A stretch of DNA of 61,445 nucleotides from Thermodesulfobacteriota bacterium. GTDB lineage: Bacteria; Desulfobacterota; UBA8473. Below the pieces are notes generated by a model that worked only from the letters and a program-made list of their open reading frames with translations, made no database searches and had not been told where the DNA came from. Positions 36,472-45,165 of the stretch are shown piece after piece (positions within the stretch are counted from its first letter, which is position 1; the number at the start of each line of letters is the position of its first letter). Position numbers and translations under genes: made by a program. The stretch lies in the NCBI GenBank assembly GCA_040757775.1, contig JBFLWQ010000022.1, forward strand, positions 1 through 61,445, written 5' to 3'.

Positions 36472-37347
36472 TTATATCAAATCCTTTTCCTTTAATAGAT
36501 TCTTTGCGCTAACAATATGCTTATCAATCCCAAGTTCCTTATAGCCCATTCCCATAGCTATACCCATCAATTCGGAGATAAATAAAACAGGTAAGGAATA
36601 ATTAACACCATATTTCGAAGCTATCTGTGACTGTCTCATATCCAGGTTGGCAAAACACAAAGGACAGGCAACAACGATACAATCAGCATCAGCAAACCTG
36701 GCTGCTTTAAGGATTTCGTTGCTCAATCTCAAGACAATATCCGTTCTATCCAGGGCAAAACTGGCGCCACAGCACTCCGTTTTGTGAGAACAATACGGCG
36801 ATTCTGCCCCCAGTGCCTCTATAATCTCCTCCATTATCGTGGGATTTTCTGCATCAGGGTCAATAGTCACCAGTTCTGGAGGCCTTGTCAAAAGACAACC
36901 ATAATATGATACAGCCTTTAACCCCGTTAAAGGCTTCATCACATTTTCCTTTATTTTCTCTACACCAAACTCCTTCGAGATAAGATCCAGGAAGTGGATA
37001 ACCTTAAGAGTCTTATTATAAGGCTCTCCAACTATTTCGCTTATTCTATTCAATATCTCAGGGGCTTTTTTCATTGTCTCATGGGCAACTTTAAGGCGAT
37101 TGTAACAGGCAGAACAAGTGGACATTATGCTATCCAGACCTTGTTTCTCAGCCAGGGCTAGATTTCTGAAGGGTAATGCCAGAGCCAGTTCTTCACTGGT
37201 AACGTGGGCTGGCGAGGCACCACAACAATTCCAATCTCTTACTTCTTCCAGTTTCAATCCTAATCTCTCACAAACCTTCTTCGTGGAAATATCGTATTCC
37301 TTCGCTGTGCCATGAGAGGAGCAGCCTGGATAATATCCGTACACCAT
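36472..37347 (-). CDS. hdrB: HdrB, CCG-domain heterodisulfide reductase subunit
   Basis: A 291-residue protein with two CCG domains. The first has YYPGCSSH, RDWNCCGASPAHVTS and CSACYNRL. The second has YYGCLLTRPP, THKTECCGASFALDRTD-like text and CPLCFANLDMRQSQ. In methanogens these cysteines bind the non-cubane [4Fe-4S] clusters that reduce CoM-S-S-CoB. In bacteria the disulfide substrate is unknown; DsrC or ethanol-cycle partners have been proposed for homologues. It lies 4 bp after hdrC and 58 bp before hdrA. Confidence 0.9.
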   Translation of the reverse strand: MVYGYYPGCSSHGTAKEYDISTKKVCERLGLKLEEVRDWNCCGASPAHVTSEELALALPFRNLALAEKQGLDSIMSTCSACYNRLKVAHETMKKAPEILNRISEIVGEPYNKTLKVIHFLDLISKEFGVEKIKENVMKPLTGLKAVSYYGCLLTRPPELVTIDPDAENPTIMEEIIEALGAESPYCSHKTECCGASFALDRTDIVLRLSNEILKAARFADADCIVVACPLCFANLDMRQSQIASKYGVNYSLPVLFISELMGIAMGMGYKELGIDKHIVSAKNLLKEKDLI

Positions 37348-37350
37348 AAT

Positions 37351-37914
37351 CTATTCCCCTTTGCCCAAAAACGCCCTTGATTTCTCAAAGATGTTTTTCA
37401 TCACATCAGTCCCTTTTATTCTATCACTGGTAAGGGATATCTTTCCCTTCATAAATAACTTCTGGCCTATATCAGCATCCTTAAAAAACTGCCTGGTTTT
37501 TAAATTATACATCATAGCCAAATGTGTTTCCTGTAATCTCCCCTTATTCTTTATACAGTTCAAAAAAATATCATTGAAGTTTACCACATTTGGTTCCTTA
37601 GATTGATAACCCTCTTTGCGGGCAAGTATCCTAAGGGTATCCATAATCTTGGCGATGTCTACCCCTTTCGGGCAACGGGTTGTGCAGGTTTCGCAAGAGG
37701 CACACAACCAGGGCGTCAGAGAATTCAAAACCTCCTCTTTCAGTCCCAGTTGAATCAACTTCATTATCTGATTTGGGGTATGGCTCATCTCCATAACAAT
37801 GGGACAACCTGCAGTACACTTACCGCACTGGTAACACGCATATATATCCACATCACTGAGTTCAGATATAGCTTTCCCAAAATTTCTTACATCGGCATTC
37901 AATTGGTATATCAT
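37351..37914 (-). CDS. hdrC: HdrC, ferredoxin-like subunit
   Basis: A 187-residue subunit with two [4Fe-4S] motifs, YACYQCGKCTAGCPIVMEM (residues 29-47) and LCASCETCTTRCPKGVDIAK, relaying electrons between HdrA and HdrB. It is the first gene of the seven-gene hdrCBA-flxDCBA operon. The leader upstream (37930-37975) contains three GTGAAC repeats and a TAACCGTGAACGGTTA palindrome that could be an operator. No clear -35/-10 pair was found. Confidence 0.9.
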   Translation of the reverse strand: MIYQLNADVRNFGKAISELSDVDIYACYQCGKCTAGCPIVMEMSHTPNQIMKLIQLGLKEEVLNSLTPWLCASCETCTTRCPKGVDIAKIMDTLRILARKEGYQSKEPNVVNFNDIFLNCIKNKGRLQETHLAMMYNLKTRQFFKDADIGQKLFMKGKISLTSDRIKGTDVMKNIFEKSRAFLGKGE

Positions 37915-37929
37915 TGTTCAACTCTCTTC

Positions 37930-37975
37930 TGTTAAACTAAAAGTAACCGTTCACGGTTATCGGTTCACAGTTCAC
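37930..37975. promoter_or_regulatory. Repeat/palindrome in the hdr-flx leader
   Basis: The plus strand reads GTAACCGTTCACGGTTATCGG then TTCACAGTTCACGC. The TAACCG-TGAA-CGGTTA palindrome (minus strand) plus further GTGAAC copies lie 16-60 bp upstream of hdrC. A possible regulator site or a hairpin; no regulator is known. Confidence 0.3.
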
Positions 37976-38060
37976 GCTTTTTTCAACTGAAGCAAAAAGG
38001 GATACTTTTTTAAAACTCTAGTAGACTTTATTTGTAACACGCAAGTTAGGCGTCGTCAAG

Positions 38061-38088
38061 TAAAAAAATGAACATTCATTCATTTTTA
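38061..38088 (-). terminator. Rho-independent terminator of the radical SAM gene
   Basis: On the minus strand AAAAATGAA pairs with TTCATTTTT around a six-base loop and continues into T residues. It starts immediately after the stop codon at 38093. Confidence 0.65.
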
Positions 38089-38092
38089 CGTT

Positions 38093-39022
38093 CTAATTCC
38101 ATCCATCTTTTACTTGGAAATCAGGCAGAAAACCACCATCAACATGGTCGGGATACTGGATCCATCCATTTTCAAAGCCTCTTGATTCTAGGGCACAGTG
38201 GTACCCCTCAAATTCCTCATTGGTTAGTCTTCTTCCCAAATCCTCACTATCCAATGCCTTATACCTGGGAAAGTACTGTCCCATAAGACTTATATATATG
38301 TCTGTCCCCAGTTCTCTGGCAACCATATCTAAAAGGGAAAAGGATTCTGCACCATTACCTGGAAGTATCAGGTGTCTTACAATAATACCTTTTTTCCCAA
38401 TATCCATATTGTTCAACTTAAGATTACCAACCTGCCTCTTCATCTCTTTCAAAGCTGAGATGTTATGCTCCAAATAGTTCTCTACTCTGGAATAAGAAGA
38501 GGCAGCTTTATTACTTCCGTATTTGGCATCAGTAAGGTATATATCTACTATCCCCTCCAGTAATTTCAAGATCTCTACTTTCTCATAACCGTTTGTATTA
38601 TATACAATCGGTATCCTCAAGCCATCAGCCTTTGCCGTTGAAACGGCTTTTACTATATGGGGCAAGTATGGCGTTGGTGTCACAAGGTTTATGTTATGAC
38701 ACCCAGAATCTTGGAGTGAAAGCATCTTATTTGCAAGCTCTTCAGGAGACATCCCTTCCCCCATACCCAGTTGACTTATCTGATAGTTTTGGCAGAAGCT
38801 ACATCTCAGGTTGCAGTGGCTGAAGAATATCGCACCGGAACCTTGGTTTCCTGAAATTGCCGGCTCCTCACCAAAGTGGGAAATCACCTTTGCCACCTTC
38901 AAATTTGATCCGGCATTACAATAACCCAATTGGCCAACCCTCCTGTTGACATGGCATTGTCTTGGGCATAAAGCACAATCTTCAAATATTTTATAAAGGG
39001 CATCAACTATAGATTCAAACAT
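38093..39022 (-). CDS. PflA-like radical SAM protein
   Basis: A protein of about 309 residues. The radical SAM motif FFSHCNLRCSFCQNYQISQ (CxxxCxxC) follows an N-terminal Cys-rich region, CALCPRQCHVNRRVGQLGYC, that may hold another cluster. LVTPTPYLPHIVKA and a YLTDAKYGSN segment fit the COG1313 uncharacterised PflX-type group related to pyruvate formate-lyase activase. The substrate is unknown, and no glycyl-radical enzyme gene is adjacent. ATG 39022 is preferred; TTG 39037 would add five residues. It is followed by a terminator and stands alone. Confidence 0.82.
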   Translation of the reverse strand: MFESIVDALYKIFEDCALCPRQCHVNRRVGQLGYCNAGSNLKVAKVISHFGEEPAISGNQGSGAIFFSHCNLRCSFCQNYQISQLGMGEGMSPEELANKMLSLQDSGCHNINLVTPTPYLPHIVKAVSTAKADGLRIPIVYNTNGYEKVEILKLLEGIVDIYLTDAKYGSNKAASSYSRVENYLEHNISALKEMKRQVGNLKLNNMDIGKKGIIVRHLILPGNGAESFSLLDMVARELGTDIYISLMGQYFPRYKALDSEDLGRRLTNEEFEGYHCALESRGFENGWIQYPDHVDGGFLPDFQVKDGWN

Positions 39023-39343
39023 ATGAAAACCCGACAATCCCTATAAACACTTTAAATAAATCAAAAGTCGTGCCAAAGGAGTAAACGTACTTGATAAAAC
39101 TACAACTACTTGGAAAGACAAGAAAAATTGATAGCCAAGAAACTATAAAGAGAAAAGACTGCATGGACAAACGACCTGTTTGTAAACATTCAGATTCCAC
39201 TCTGTCAACTGATGATTACGTTACCTAAAGAGATTTATATCAAATGGTCTGGATTTAATTTGACAGCAATTGATCTTATTATATAATGACTCCTCGATGA
39301 AAACAAAGAATTTTTATTGGTCAGCAAATTCTCAGGGGGAATC
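39023..39343. other. Divergent promoter region, radical SAM and acyl-CoA synthetase
   Basis: About 320 bp without a gene. A strong plus-strand promoter is at 39260-39287. No convincing minus-strand promoter or operator was recognised. Confidence 0.4.
39260..39287 (+). promoter_or_regulatory. Sigma-70-like promoter of acyl-CoA synthetase-cysS
   Basis: Perfect TTGACA (39260-39265) and perfect TATAAT (39282-39287) with a 16-bp spacer, about 57 bp upstream of the start codon. Confidence 0.65.
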
Positions 39344-40891
39344 ATGAATTTAAATGACGCATTGAAACGCCAGATAGAAATTCAACCTGATAAGGCCTTT
39401 CTCTTATTCAGGGATAATGAAATTTCTTACAGCACTTTTGGTAAAAGGGTCAACAGCGTAGCATCTGCATTAAAAAAAGAAGGTGTTAAAAAGGGAGATC
39501 GGGTAGCCTTATTTCTCAATAATTGTCCAGAATTCCTCTACGGCTGGTTTGCCATAGCCAGATTAGGGGCAATTATGGTTCCTATAAACGTTGCCTTTAA
39601 AGAGAGAGAGGCATCTTACATCTTGGACCATTCTGAGGCAAATACGCTGATTGCCGATTTTGACCTCTACAGAGAAATCATTGAACGAAAGCGTGAGGAC
39701 TTACCCCACCTAAAGAGCGTCTTCTGTATGGGAAACAACGAGTACCCGAAGACAACCAGCTTCTCCCGTATCATAAATGAAGACAGCGATCTTTTGCCAG
39801 AAGAACAATTGACCGGAGATGATGTGCTCTCCGTTATTTATACCTCAGGTACGACAGGTGAACCAAAGGGGTGTGTACTCAGCCATTTCCATTATATCGC
39901 CTTTGCAGAAGCAATTAAGGATAACCTCCTTGTAACATCTGAGGACCGCTTTATCTGTGTTCTTCCGCTTTTCCATGCAGGTGCCCAGTGGGTCATCACT
40001 ACGACGTCTCTAATAACTGGTGCAAGTATTGCCCTTATAGACCGTTTTCGTCCTCGACTGTTCTGGCAACAGGTATGTCAATACAACTGCACGGTATTCC
40101 ACTGCATAGGGGCGATCCTCGCCTTTTTAGACAAACTCCCGGTCACAGAGTACGAAAAAAATAACACCCTTCGAGTTGTGTTAAGCGCTGGCCATCCTGA
40201 GCTTTCAGAGCGACTGGGCAGGAGATGGGGATGTAAGATGCTTCAGGACTGGGGAATGAGTGAAGGGGGGTTAACCATCGAGCATATTAATGGACCCCAC
40301 AAAAAGGGCTCATGCGGGAGACCCCAGGGTCCCAATGAGATCAAGATATTTGACAAAGATGACAGAGAAGTCCCCTCAGGTACAGTAGGTGAGATTGTTA
40401 TGAGAGGACCCATGCTCTTTAAAGAATACTACAGAGATGCAGAGACTACGGCAATTTCAATGCAAAGAGGATGGTTCCACACAGGGGATAATGCCTATAG
40501 AGATGAGGATAACTTTTTCTATTTTGTCGACAGAAAAAAGGATATTATAAGAAGGAGTGGCGAAAATATCTCTTCTCTGGAGGTAGAAGAAGTGATCCGA
40601 TCTCATCCAAAGGTAGAGGAAGTGGCTGTCATTGCATTTCCTGATGAGCTTCGGGGCGAAGAGGTAAAGGCATATGTTATCCTTGAAGAGGGAGAGACCC
40701 ATGAAACTGTTTCACCTACTGAGTTGATCCAGTTCTGTGAAGAAAGGTTGGCATATTTTAAGATTCCCCGATATATCGTATATAGGAAGGATTTCCCAAG
40801 GACGTTGACTCACCGTGTGAAAAAAGATGAATTGAGAAAGCTTCGGGAAGGACCAGAAGGATACTACTTCGACAGGAGAAAAACAGAATGA
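39344..40891 (+). CDS. Acyl-CoA synthetase (ANL superfamily)
   Basis: A 515-residue adenylate-forming enzyme started at ATG 39344, which follows AGGGGGA; TTG 39317 is open in frame. The ATP motif SVIYTSGTTGEPKGCVLSH, the DWGMSEGG adenine segment, GWFHTGDNAYRDEDNFFYFV with the catalytic Asp, and a C-terminal PRTLTHRVKKDELRK motif with the adenylation Lys are all present. It activates a carboxylic acid to its CoA thioester. The acid (fatty, crotonobetaine-like or aromatic) is not determinable by eye. It overlaps cysS by 4 bp (ATGA), an unusual coupling. Confidence 0.88.
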   Translation: MNLNDALKRQIEIQPDKAFLLFRDNEISYSTFGKRVNSVASALKKEGVKKGDRVALFLNNCPEFLYGWFAIARLGAIMVPINVAFKEREASYILDHSEANTLIADFDLYREIIERKREDLPHLKSVFCMGNNEYPKTTSFSRIINEDSDLLPEEQLTGDDVLSVIYTSGTTGEPKGCVLSHFHYIAFAEAIKDNLLVTSEDRFICVLPLFHAGAQWVITTTSLITGASIALIDRFRPRLFWQQVCQYNCTVFHCIGAILAFLDKLPVTEYEKNNTLRVVLSAGHPELSERLGRRWGCKMLQDWGMSEGGLTIEHINGPHKKGSCGRPQGPNEIKIFDKDDREVPSGTVGEIVMRGPMLFKEYYRDAETTAISMQRGWFHTGDNAYRDEDNFFYFVDRKKDIIRRSGENISSLEVEEVIRSHPKVEEVAVIAFPDELRGEEVKAYVILEEGETHETVSPTELIQFCEERLAYFKIPRYIVYRKDFPRTLTHRVKKDELRKLREGPEGYYFDRRKTE

Positions 40892-42378
40892 CATTGAGGG
40901 TATATAACACATTGACAAAAAGCAAAGAGGACTTCGAACCTTTACAGAAAGGCAAAGTGGGCATGTATGTCTGTGGGGTTACTGTATATGACCTATGCCA
41001 TATAGGTCATGCCCGTTCAACAATTGTCTTTGATGTCATCTTCAGGTATCTCAGGCATAAGGGTTATGAGGTGACCTATGTGAGAAACTTCACAGACGTT
41101 GATGACAAAATAATCAACAGGGCAGGAACTGAAAAGGTCAGTTGTCAGGAGATCTCGGAAAGGTATATAGAAGAGTTCAGCAATGATATGAAATTACTCG
41201 GGATTGTTCCACCAACTATAGAACCAAAGGCAACAGATCACATCCCCGATATGATAAAGACCATTGAGAAGCTTATTGAAAACGGATATGCATACAGGAT
41301 AGAAAATGATGTATTCTTTTCAGTAAACAAATTTCATGGGTATGGAAAGCTTTCCGGAAGGACTATCGAGGAAATGTATGCAGGAGCCAGAGTGGAAATC
41401 GATGAGAGGAAGGAGAACCCCATGGATTTTGCTCTCTGGAAGGCAAGCAAACCAGGGGAGCCTTCCTGGGATAGTCCATGGGGAAAGGGGAGACCTGGGT
41501 GGCATATAGAGTGTTCTTCAATGAGCCAGAAGTATCTTGGAGAAACATTTGACATCCATGGTGGAGGAAAGGACCTCATATTCCCTCACCATGAAAATGA
41601 AAAGGCCCAATCAGAGGGGGCTTCAGGGAAACCTTTTGTCAAATACTGGGTGCATAATGGTTTTGTAAATATTGACAAAGAAAAGATGTCAAAATCCCTT
41701 GGGAATTTCTTCACCATAAAGGAGATAGTTGAGCGATACCATCCGGAGGTGATTCGTCTTTTCTTGCTCTCCAATCATTATAGAAGCCCTGTCGATTTCT
41801 CTTATAAAAATATAGAAGAGTCCAAAAAAGGCCTGGATAGAATATACACCACCCTCAAAAATATAAATGACCTTACAGGGAGTGAAAACGAGGATAAGAG
41901 TCTTTCATTGGAAAGCCTGAATGAAATAGAGAAGGAGGTATGTGGAACATTATCCGATCTTCCTGTAAAATTTGAAGAGGCAATGGATGATGATTTCAAT
42001 ACTGCCCTTGCCATCGGTTATATCTATGATGGGGTAAAGGCACTGAACAGATATATAAGCGACAAAAGAGGACTTGCCAGATCCCCGAACTCCATTGGCA
42101 TACTGAAATATGGAAGAGATACATTAAACAAGATTGGCTTTGTTCTTGGTTTATTCAACACAGACCCGGAGGATTATTTTAAGAAACAAAGGTTAAAAGG
42201 AATTTATGAGCTAGAGATAGATGAAAAAGAAATCCTTCGTCTGATAGAAGAAAGGGCAAGTGCCAGATCAGAAAAAAACTGGAATCTGGCAGATGATATT
42301 AGAAATCGGCTGACCGAAAAGGGTATTGTTCTGGAAGATGGACCCGAAGGCACAATCTGGAAGATAAAAATTTTATAA
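40888..42378 (+). CDS. cysS: Cysteinyl-tRNA synthetase
   Basis: A 496-residue class I synthetase. Zinc-site Cys29 and the HIGH signature lie in VCGVTVYDLCHIGHARS (residues 28-44). Also present are RNFTDVDDKIINRA, GWHIECSSMSQKYLG with another zinc Cys, GGGKDLIFPHHENE, and the KMSKSLGN signature. It charges tRNA-Cys. The length is usual. It is translationally coupled to the preceding acyl-CoA synthetase gene by an ATGA overlap. Confidence 0.96.
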   Translation: MTLRVYNTLTKSKEDFEPLQKGKVGMYVCGVTVYDLCHIGHARSTIVFDVIFRYLRHKGYEVTYVRNFTDVDDKIINRAGTEKVSCQEISERYIEEFSNDMKLLGIVPPTIEPKATDHIPDMIKTIEKLIENGYAYRIENDVFFSVNKFHGYGKLSGRTIEEMYAGARVEIDERKENPMDFALWKASKPGEPSWDSPWGKGRPGWHIECSSMSQKYLGETFDIHGGGKDLIFPHHENEKAQSEGASGKPFVKYWVHNGFVNIDKEKMSKSLGNFFTIKEIVERYHPEVIRLFLLSNHYRSPVDFSYKNIEESKKGLDRIYTTLKNINDLTGSENEDKSLSLESLNEIEKEVCGTLSDLPVKFEEAMDDDFNTALAIGYIYDGVKALNRYISDKRGLARSPNSIGILKYGRDTLNKIGFVLGLFNTDPEDYFKKQRLKGIYELEIDEKEILRLIEERASARSEKNWNLADDIRNRLTEKGIVLEDGPEGTIWKIKIL

Positions 42379-42419
42379 TACTCTTGTAAAATTGTATTGC
42401 AATTTTACAAGATGAGTAT
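42377..42419. repeat. Perfect 12-bp inverted repeat after cysS
   Basis: CTTGTAAAATTG (42383-42394) and CAATTTTACAAG (42400-42411) with a five-base loop, extended by ATACTC/GAGTAT outside a two-base bulge. It starts at the cysS stop. There is no T-tract, so it may be an RNA 3'-end stabiliser or a factor-dependent terminator. Confidence 0.55.
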
Positions 42420-42648
42420 AAGTTTGCTGCATCAGGGAGGAGTTAAATTGCTCTTCTGATCGTGGGATGAGATGGGATATACAACAACAGCTTGTACGCG
42501 ATTTCTGAAACGCTGCGGACGGCCTTTCAGAAACGTGTGACGCTCATTGTTATGCTTTGATAGGAGGTGAAAGCAAATAAATTTTAGAATAGAACAGTTC
42601 TATTATTAAACTCTCTAACAAATAAAAAACCAGCAAAAGGAGATTAGA

Positions 42649-42960
42649 ATGAAGATCTATGTAGGAAATTTGTCGTATAAGGTCACCGAAGAGGACTTAC
42701 GGTTGGCTTTCGAACAATTCGGGCAGGTTGAATCCACCGCTATTATAAAAGACAGGGATAGTGGTCAGTCAAAGGGATTTGGATTCGTGGAAATGCCCTC
42801 TAAAGCTGAAGGTCAATCTGCAATTGATGACCTAAATGGCAAAGAGTTGAAAGGAAGAACTCTTAACGTGAATGAGGCTCGTCCTCGTACCGATAGTCGC
42901 GGTGGTAAAGAGGGATATGGCAAGCGCAGAGGAGGACAGGGGCGTGGCCGTAACTTCTAA
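42649..42960 (+). CDS. RRM-domain RNA-binding protein (glycine-rich type)
   Basis: A 103-residue protein. The single RRM has RNP2 KIYVGNLSY (residues 2-10) and RNP1 SKGFGFVEM (residues 43-51), followed by a basic, Gly/Arg-rich tail GGKEGYGKRRGGQGRGR. This class is common in cyanobacteria and Desulfobacterota and is often cold-induced. ATG 42649 is preceded by AAAAGGAGA. Its long 5' region (from about 42420) contains a TTTCTGAAA/TTTCAGAAA hairpin (42502-42533) that might act in temperature control (inference). Confidence 0.92.
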   Translation: MKIYVGNLSYKVTEEDLRLAFEQFGQVESTAIIKDRDSGQSKGFGFVEMPSKAEGQSAIDDLNGKELKGRTLNVNEARPRTDSRGGKEGYGKRRGGQGRGRNF

Positions 42961-43363
42961 TCATCGACATTGAATACATAGAACTATTATCATATAAAAT
43001 TCGCCTGAACACACTATGCACAAAGACGGGCAGTACCGTACCGCTTGAAACAATTTTTCAGTCTCCGGCATGCATTGTCTGTACCATAAACTATGGTAAC
43101 TCTGCCCGCGTGTGATGATGGGCGTTATACAGATGTAACCTCATAAACAAAGAAAGGATGCCGCTAATGGTGGTGGCATCAACTACTGGCACAATAGTTT
43201 CGGGGGGGGCGAAGCCAGATTCAAGGTCAGTGAGCCTTCTTTTGACCTTTCGGGCCAAGCAGGGCGTTATCCCTTTACACACCCAAACGATGACTTTGTG
43301 CAGCCTAGAAACCTCTATCGCAAAGTTTGGGATCCAATATAAGTTAAAAGGGAGGATTTTAGT
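42961..43363. other. 403-bp gap with unassigned inverted repeats
   Basis: No gene is supported. Visible structures are GGGCAG (43029) with CTGCCC (43101), ACCATAAACTATGGT, and a GATGCC...GGCATC hairpin (43156-43179). Open frames on both strands at 43091-43367 have no recognised family. The minus-strand one reads KRRLTDLESGFAPPET then IVPVVDA; it may be a relic of a mobile element. Confidence 0.35.
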
Positions 43364-44587
43364 ATGAAATCAGGAAGTTTAGTTAGGTGGCGTAATTTGA
43401 CAGTTATATTTATTTTGTCGTTTGCATTGCCGTTCATTTTGGGAGGTGAATATGGGTATTCTGAACAAGTAAGGGGTATTACTGGCGACACTATAAAGAT
43501 AGGTGCCCAGGCCAGTATTACAGGGCCAGCAGCGGACCATTTTACAGCTTGGGTTGGAGCAATGAGGAACTATTATAGGAACATAAACGACCAGGGTGGT
43601 ATTCACGGAAGAAAGATACAGCTTATAGTAGAGGATACCCGATACTCCATTCCCCTTTCATCAGCTACTTTTAAGAAACTTCTTTACAAGGATAAGATAT
43701 TTAGTCTCTTTGGTCCTGAAGGAACAGGGCAGACCATGGTTTTAAAAAGACAGATCGAGAAATTAAAAGTGCCGTCTATCGGTATATCTCAGGCTATAAG
43801 TTTAGTCCATCCGACGCAACGGTACATTTTCATCGCGGCTACACCTTACGAGAACCAGATTAGTGTTATGTTTGATTATTTGATAAATGTATTAAAACTG
43901 GAAAATCCACGAATTGCAGTTGTATATCTAGATGTTGAATATGGAAATGTCTGTCTCAGGGCTGCACAGGAGAGGGCAAGATTCTATGGAATTCAACTTG
44001 CTGGTGTAGAGGTTATATCCCTAATGAACATGGATTCTACATCTCAGGTGCTCAATCTAAAGAAAGCTAATGCCGATTACATTATAATTCCAATGTCCTC
44101 TGAGTTTGCAATTAATGTCGTCAAAACGGCAAAGAAATTTAAACTAAAGAGCATATTTTTCGGTAATCATTATACCTGTGAGGACGACATTCTTCGCAAC
44201 CTACCGTTTTCTGTTGACAATTTGATGGGAGTTAATTCTTATAACTCCTGGTATGACAAGAGCCCGGGCATGAATAATTTAAAGAGCATAAGTTATAAGT
44301 ATCAGCCCGAAATAGATTATCGTATTAGAACATATATGCAGGGTTGGATTTCTTCATTGGTATGGGCAGAGGGATTTAAACGTGCAGGGAAAGATTTAAC
44401 TATTGAAGGGTTTGTTAATGCCCTGGAAAGTATAAACAAACTTGATACGAATGGAATTTGTGGTCCAATTACATTGGGTCCAGACGACCATGTAGCTGCA
44501 GATTATTGTCGAATATACAAGGCTGACCCAGACAAGAAGATGTTGGCTCCAATAACTGACTGGATGATTCCGGCTGCCAAGAAGTAA
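43364..44587 (+). CDS. ABC transporter substrate-binding protein, LivK/Peripla_BP_6 type
   Basis: A 407-residue secreted protein. A signal peptide with hydrophobic core VIFILSFALPFILGG lies at residues 13-28. The mature part has IKIGAQASITGPAADH, NDQGGIHGRKIQLIVED, FSLFGPEGTGQTM and KVPSIGISQ, all typical of branched-chain amino acid or aromatic-acid binding proteins. No permease or ATPase genes of an ABC system adjoin, so it is an orphan receptor here. GGGAGG precedes ATG 43364. The ligand is unknown; relatives in anaerobes often bind aromatic compounds. Confidence 0.87.
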   Translation: MKSGSLVRWRNLTVIFILSFALPFILGGEYGYSEQVRGITGDTIKIGAQASITGPAADHFTAWVGAMRNYYRNINDQGGIHGRKIQLIVEDTRYSIPLSSATFKKLLYKDKIFSLFGPEGTGQTMVLKRQIEKLKVPSIGISQAISLVHPTQRYIFIAATPYENQISVMFDYLINVLKLENPRIAVVYLDVEYGNVCLRAAQERARFYGIQLAGVEVISLMNMDSTSQVLNLKKANADYIIIPMSSEFAINVVKTAKKFKLKSIFFGNHYTCEDDILRNLPFSVDNLMGVNSYNSWYDKSPGMNNLKSISYKYQPEIDYRIRTYMQGWISSLVWAEGFKRAGKDLTIEGFVNALESINKLDTNGICGPITLGPDDHVAADYCRIYKADPDKKMLAPITDWMIPAAKK

Positions 44588-44627
44588 ATAGCTTCGTGTT
44601 TTGTTATTGGGACAGGGACAAGACAAA

Positions 44628-45095
44628 ATGATAAAAATGACAGAACCGATTGGTATAATACATTCCCCTTATATGACAAAAGACGAATGCCCGATCCAGC
44701 CAGTCTATAGTTCTGGTGTTACGGGTCGTGTAGAAGTCTTTGAACAATATGAGGCAGGGCTAAAGGATATAGAGACATTTTCACACATTTATTTATTTTA
44801 TCAGTTCGACAGGGCAGGGGAAGTACAGCTGATACGGTCCACTTTCCTGGATGACGAACCACACGGTATATTTGCAACGAGACATCCATGCAGACCAAAT
44901 GGTATTGGTATGTCAATTGTAAAGCTAATAAGAAGAGACAAGAACATTCTAGAGATAGAGGGGGTAGATGTCCTTGATAAAACTCCTTTGCTTGATATCA
45001 AGCCTTACGTACCACGGTTCGACATTATTACCGGCGCAACGGAGGGGTGGGTTGCAGATAAGGAATGGCGACCAAAGCCAGAGGGAAAGGAGTAA
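44628..45095 (+). CDS. trmO: TrmO/TsaA family tRNA methyltransferase
   Basis: A protein of about 155 residues of the UPF0066 family: EPIGIIHSPYMTKDECPIQP at the start, SHIYLFYQFDRA, ATRHPCRPNGIGMSIVKL, and DVLDKTPLLDIKPYVPRFD. It methylates N6-threonylcarbamoyladenosine at tRNA position 37 with SAM; some archaeal and anaerobe homologues may have other substrates. ATG 44628 was chosen over TTG 44601, with AGGGACA upstream; ATG 44637 is also possible. It is 40 bp after the LivK gene. Confidence 0.88.
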   Translation: MIKMTEPIGIIHSPYMTKDECPIQPVYSSGVTGRVEVFEQYEAGLKDIETFSHIYLFYQFDRAGEVQLIRSTFLDDEPHGIFATRHPCRPNGIGMSIVKLIRRDKNILEIEGVDVLDKTPLLDIKPYVPRFDIITGATEGWVADKEWRPKPEGKE

Positions 45096-45165
45096 GCATG
45101 TAATTTGATGGTGCCATTGGAGATATGGAAAGTCTTTTTATTTCCGATCAGAGTCCTTTTTTCTC

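Noticed and set aside
42377-42419. Calling the inverted repeat after cysS an intrinsic terminator
   Set aside because: No T-tract follows either arm; recorded as a repeat instead.
43158-43367. 69-codon plus-strand frame before the LivK gene
   Set aside because: It overlaps the LivK start and ribosome-binding site and has no recognisable features.
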